From Nitrospinae bacterium RIFCSPLOWO2_12_39_16 (GTDB lineage: Bacteria; Nitrospinota; Nitrospinia; UBA9942): a stretch of DNA of 9,676 bases. Shown piece after piece: positions 6,744 to 9,676 of the stretch. The stretch is taken from NCBI GenBank assembly GCA_001805005.1, contig MHDO01000146.1, positions 1-9,676 of the forward strand, read 5' to 3'. How positions within the stretch are numbered: position 1 is the first letter of the stretch; every line of letters begins with the position of its first letter. Position numbers and translations under genes: made by a program. Below the pieces are notes generated by a model, which did not search any database, had not been told where the DNA came from, and was given only the letters and a program-made list of their open reading frames with translations.

Positions 6744-8732
6744 TCAGAGGATTCTGATACTGTGCAGGAGTAGATTCAAAACCCACCCTACAAATACTGC
6801 ATAGAAGAATATAAAAGATACAATCATCGTTGCCCTCTTTAAGCCCTGCTCTTTTATTATTACAAGGAAGTTTGCGAGGCAGGGGACAAAAAGTATCATA
6901 ACTGCAACACCGACAGTTGTCTGAATCAAATCAAGCTGATTATTTTTTTGAAGATAAAATAATCCCGCCGCACCATAATCTCTTCTTAAGAAGCCTACGA
7001 TAAATGCCCATGTAGCCTTGTCAGGCAGCCCAAGAATTCCAGTTACAACAGGGTTTGCTATCTTCTCTATAATCTTTAAGGCGCCGAGTCTGTCCAAAAT
7101 AAATAGACTGAATGTCCCTATAATAAATAGAGGCACAGCCTCTTTTAAAAACCACTTTACCCTGTAATATGTCTTTCTTAAGATATTTGAAAATTTTGGA
7201 ATTCTGATAGGGGGTAGTTCCATGAAAAAATCGGATGATTTTCCCGGGACAACCTTTGATGCCAGATACCCTACTATTAAGAGCTGAAGAAGGACAGTTA
7301 TTACAATAAAAAACAGTGCCCTCTCTGAAATCCCGCCGAGCATCCCCATGACAACGCCCAATTGGGCAGAGCATGGGATTCCAAGTGCAAGCAGAAGTGT
7401 TGCAATAATCCTCTCCTTCCTCGTCTCAAGGATTCTCACAGTAAGTGTAGCCATCGTATCGCATCCCAGTCCCAGAACCATCGGCAGTACAGCCTTTCCG
7501 CTCAGTCCCATCTTTTTAAAAATCTTATTAGACATCACTGTAAGTCTCGGCAGGTAACCTGAATCCTCCAAAGTGCCGAAGAAGATAAAGAAAAAACTTA
7601 CAATCGGCAGGACTATAGATACGGCATAAGTAACGCCCATGGTGATTATTCCGTATTCTCCAACAAAAGCATCGTGGACAATCTGGATTGGTATGATGGA
7701 ATCTATGAGAATTGTAAGCCAGGGATTTATATATTGACCGAAGATAGTTTCTTCCATGAAATCTACAACCACTCCGGCGCCAAATTCACCTACGAGTTTA
7801 TACATAAAATACAGGACGAATAGAAGTATCGGAATGCCCCATACAGGATGCATGGAGTAATTGCCAATCTTTGTCCTGATTACTGCTGCTGTCCCACCCT
7901 CACTCTTTACACACTGATTGTATATATCTTCTATTACAGTCTGCCTCTCTCTCTGGATTACATAGCTTAAAGGGTCTTTAAAATGATTCTGTGTCCCGTC
8001 AATAATTTTCTTAACCCTGTTTAAATCTAATTCAGGCGACATCTCTTTAAGCTTAGTGATAATGGTATCATCTCCTGATAGGAGCATGAGGCTTAACCCC
8101 CTTTTTGAAATATATGTCTCAGGAAGGATTGCTGAAAGCTCTTTTATTGCATTTTCTATATGCTCATTAAAATTGGTTGTAATGGAAGATTTACGAAGAT
8201 TATTAATATCCCTTTTTAAATCAGACAGTCCCATCCTCTCCGTTGCCACCATGGGTATTACCCTTGTGCCCAATATGCCCGCCAGCTTTCCTCTATTTAC
8301 CTCAATCCCCCTCTCAGTAGCCTCGTCATATATATTGAGCACCTGAATAATAGGAATTCCAGCCTCTGCAAGCTGAAGTGTGATTAGCAATCCCCTCTTA
8401 AGATTCTTTGTATCAACGACCTGAACGACCCCTTCATGTTTCTTGTCAAGCAATATATCCCTCGTTATCCTTTCATCTTCAGACCTTGGTATGAGGCTGT
8501 TTACTCCAGGACTGTCAATCAGCACCAATTTGCCATTCTTATGAAACGGCATAATTCCCTTACTTACCTCTACAGTCGTGCCAGGGTAATTTGATACATC
8601 CACATACTTCCCTGTCAACAAGCCAAATATTACACTCTTTCCTACATTTGGATTGCCGAGGAGGACAATTGTGGATGCCCCGTTTACAGCCTCTTCAGAT
8701 TTAAGATGATGTTCGTGCAAATAAGACCCCAA
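6744..8732 (-). CDS. feoB: FeoB ferrous iron transporter
   Basis: FeoB imports Fe2+ through the inner membrane and couples a cytosolic GTPase to a membrane channel. The G domain shows G1 GNPNVGKS (26-33), YPGTT (49-53), G3 DSPG (73-76; the usual form is DTPG) and G4 NIYD (133-136). After the helical spacer domain (about 185-285), the membrane part has the Gate motifs: LEDSGYLPR (388-396), GLGCDT with C424 (421-426), PCSAQ (453-457) and GFLRRDYGAA (580-589). Length is 662 aa, shorter than E. coli FeoB (773). The only usable starts in frame are TTG codons at 8732 and 8720, and an in-frame stop lies just upstream. The extension before the G domain contains HEHH (6-9), possibly metal-binding. The gene has its own Fur-overlapped promoter. 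No feoA or feoC is in the window. The function is secure; the exact start is not. Confidence 0.94.
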   Translation of the reverse strand: MGSYLHEHHLKSEEAVNGASTIVLLGNPNVGKSVIFGLLTGKYVDVSNYPGTTVEVSKGIMPFHKNGKLVLIDSPGVNSLIPRSEDERITRDILLDKKHEGVVQVVDTKNLKRGLLITLQLAEAGIPIIQVLNIYDEATERGIEVNRGKLAGILGTRVIPMVATERMGLSDLKRDINNLRKSSITTNFNEHIENAIKELSAILPETYISKRGLSLMLLSGDDTIITKLKEMSPELDLNRVKKIIDGTQNHFKDPLSYVIQRERQTVIEDIYNQCVKSEGGTAAVIRTKIGNYSMHPVWGIPILLFVLYFMYKLVGEFGAGVVVDFMEETIFGQYINPWLTILIDSIIPIQIVHDAFVGEYGIITMGVTYAVSIVLPIVSFFFIFFGTLEDSGYLPRLTVMSNKIFKKMGLSGKAVLPMVLGLGCDTMATLTVRILETRKERIIATLLLALGIPCSAQLGVVMGMLGGISERALFFIVITVLLQLLIVGYLASKVVPGKSSDFFMELPPIRIPKFSNILRKTYYRVKWFLKEAVPLFIIGTFSLFILDRLGALKIIEKIANPVVTGILGLPDKATWAFIVGFLRRDYGAAGLFYLQKNNQLDLIQTTVGVAVMILFVPCLANFLVIIKEQGLKRATMIVSFIFFYAVFVGWVLNLLLHSIRIL

Positions 8733-8755
8733 AAAATAAAATCATTAAATGAAAT

Positions 8756-8770
8756 TGATAACCATTATCA
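8756..8770. promoter_or_regulatory. Fur box upstream of feoB
   Basis: The 15-mer reads TGATAAC, C, ATTATCA and matches the Fur 7-1-7 inverted repeat (TGATAATnATTATCA) with one mismatch. It sits just downstream of the predicted feoB transcription start. A second half-site, TGATAAC at 8781-8787, is 25 bases away and overlaps the predicted -10. Iron-loaded Fur bound here would block feoB transcription; derepression under iron limitation is expected. Confidence 0.8.
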
Positions 8771-8779
8771 CTTTTATAA

Positions 8780-8809
8780 ATGATAACCCATTTGCTTTCA
8801 TTATGTCAA
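8780..8809 (-). promoter_or_regulatory. Sigma70-like promoter of feoB
   Basis: On the minus strand a perfect TTGACA (8809-8804) and TATCAT (8785-8780, 5 of 6 to consensus) are 18 bases apart. Transcription would start near 8773, about 40 bases before the TTG start at 8732. The -10 and start region is overlapped by Fur-like sites, the classic repression geometry. It lets feoB be expressed independently of the upstream permease gene. Confidence 0.65.
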
Positions 8810-8833
8810 CAAAACTTTTGATTTGACTTTGAG

Positions 8834-9499
8834 TTAGGGGGCAAGAAAAAGGTGGGGGAGTATATTTTTAAGTAAAAGGAATAAGCCGAGCATTATAATT
8901 AAAACAGCACTTGCCATCCTTACCTTTTTGCCAAATATCCCTCCTATATATTTTTCAAAAAAATTAGATGCCTTTACAAAAAGCACTCCCATACTTATTA
9001 ATACTGCACCGAGTCCAAGGCTGAATATAAGAACAAGGAAGAATCCATCTGCTGTCCTTCCCCCAGCAATTGTTGCTGACAGGACAGCCAATGCAGCAGG
9101 GCAGGGGACTATACCGCCTGATATTCCAATTGTTATTAATCCAATTAATCCCTCTCTCTTTTTATGAGCATGTCCTTCTATATGGGTGTGATTATTTTTA
9201 AATCCGGATATTAACATCCATACTCCGACTATTAGAACAAGTATGCCTCCTATAATTTCTGTAAGGCGTTCAATTGTTTCTGGGATAATCAAAACGGATG
9301 AAAGGGTGGCGATAATACCAAGGATAAGGATGCTGAATGTATGGGTGAATGTTGAAATAATGCCTAATAGTATTGCGTCAATAATCCTTCCCTTGGAGCT
9401 GATAAGATATGTCATGAGTATCATCTTTCCGTGGCCTGGTTCTAATGCATGGAAGGCACCCAGAAGGAATGCTGAGGAAATATAGAATAAAGAGTCCAT
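8834..9499 (-). CDS. NicO/RcnA-type nickel/cobalt permease
   Basis: This is a 221-aa integral membrane protein with about six hydrophobic segments. The first helix region ends in HALEPGHGK (17-25), the hallmark of the NicO/RcnA/UreH-type permeases. A polar loop between helices three and four is His-rich, HTHIEGHAH (104-112), as in metal permeases, and the next helix starts GISGGIVPCPAAL (125-137), the second family signature. H53 in THTFS is another conserved-looking site. The family moves Ni2+ or Co2+ across the inner membrane, in or out; direction and metal cannot be read from sequence. A sulfite/TauE-type role is less likely given the His-rich loop. It starts 30 bp after the stop of a probable SAM hydrolase gene, so the two are probably one operon. 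feoB follows after 101 bp but has its own promoter. The ATG has no Shine-Dalgarno sequence. Confidence 0.85.
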   Translation of the reverse strand: MDSLFYISSAFLLGAFHALEPGHGKMILMTYLISSKGRIIDAILLGIISTFTHTFSILILGIIATLSSVLIIPETIERLTEIIGGILVLIVGVWMLISGFKNNHTHIEGHAHKKREGLIGLITIGISGGIVPCPAALAVLSATIAGGRTADGFFLVLIFSLGLGAVLISMGVLFVKASNFFEKYIGGIFGKKVRMASAVLIIMLGLFLLLKNILPHLFLAP

Positions 9500-9529
9500 A
9501 CTTTTTGATTTACCGACAAACTCAAAAAC

Positions 9530-9676
9530 TCATAAACCTATTACAACTTTATTGCCTTTTTTAATTTTCAGTTTTTTACTTGCGTTGCCATTTTTGATAA
9601 AAATCTCCAATAGTCCCCAGCTGTTAATGATAGAAGAAGGTTTTTGAGCAACAGCCTCGGAGTAAGATTTGCAGAG
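9530..9676 (-). CDS. Probable SAM hydrolase (DUF62 family), C-terminal 48 residues (partial, runs off right edge)
   Basis: The last 147 bases read on the minus strand as 48 open codons and a TGA stop at 9532-9530. The peptide has the layout of the C-terminal beta-barrel of SAM hydroxide adenosyltransferases (DUF62, chlorinase/fluorinase relatives). It reads SYSEAVAQKPSSIINSWGLLEIF, here split as SYSEAVAQ, then NSWGLLEIF (18-26), then NGNASKKLKIKKGNKVVI (29-46), corresponding to the family pattern of N-S-x-G-x-L-E-I followed by G-x-A and a K-x-G-D-x-V-x-V end. Such enzymes split S-adenosylmethionine to adenosine and methionine using water. Only the tail is visible, so no active-site residue can be checked. 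It lies 30 bp before the NicO-type permease, suggesting co-transcription. Confidence 0.7.
   Translation of the reverse strand, partial: LCKSYSEAVAQKPSSIINSWGLLEIFIKNGNASKKLKIKKGNKVVIGL

Noticed and set aside
7021..7374. 117-codon minus-strand ORF inside feoB
   Set aside because: It is an alternative frame of the FeoB membrane domain, where the true frame has all gate motifs.

Overview
The window is AT-rich DNA (about 40% GC by eye), densely coding, from a Gram-negative-type bacterium. It carries an lipopolysaccharide (LPS) heptosyltransferase and an MsbA-type lipid A flippase, so the cell has an LPS outer membrane. An O2-labile B12/radical-SAM-type enzyme, FeoB ferrous-iron uptake and a nickel/cobalt-type permease suggest an anaerobic or microaerophilic lifestyle. 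The style (FeoB with a GFLRRDYG motif, a small Fis-like protein, degenerate CACAGA intergenic palindromes, mostly SD-less starts) resembles uncultured Nitrospirota or Thermodesulfobacteriota-like lineages, but the phylum is inference only.

Left block (1-4949, all minus strand, read right to left): a GT9 heptosyltransferase, an MsbA-like ABC exporter, a radical SAM protein with a degenerate B12-binding-type N-terminus, and the first 180 residues of a GT39/ArnT-like membrane glycosyltransferase running off the left edge. The last two overlap by ATGA. Together they look like an envelope cluster: core sugar addition, lipid A-core flipping, and two genes that probably modify a lipid or glycan. A 100-bp imperfect palindrome separates the flippase from the radical SAM gene.

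Centre (4950-6693): a divergent intergenic region with a good sigma70-like promoter and two perfect palindromes, followed on the plus strand by a 90-aa Fis-like DNA-binding protein and tyrosyl-tRNA synthetase.

Right block (6744-9676, minus strand): the C-terminal end of a probable SAM hydrolase (DUF62) entering from the right edge, a NicO/RcnA-type metal permease with a His-rich loop, then feoB. feoB has its own promoter overlapped by a near-consensus Fur box, uses a TTG start, and has no feoA beside it.

No RNA genes, CRISPR arrays or insertion sequences were seen. Most of the window is ordinary core metabolism. The parts most worth a second look are the translationally coupled radical SAM/GT39 pair in an LPS cluster, the palindromes in front of the Fis-like gene, the intergenic palindrome, and the general lack of Shine-Dalgarno sequences.
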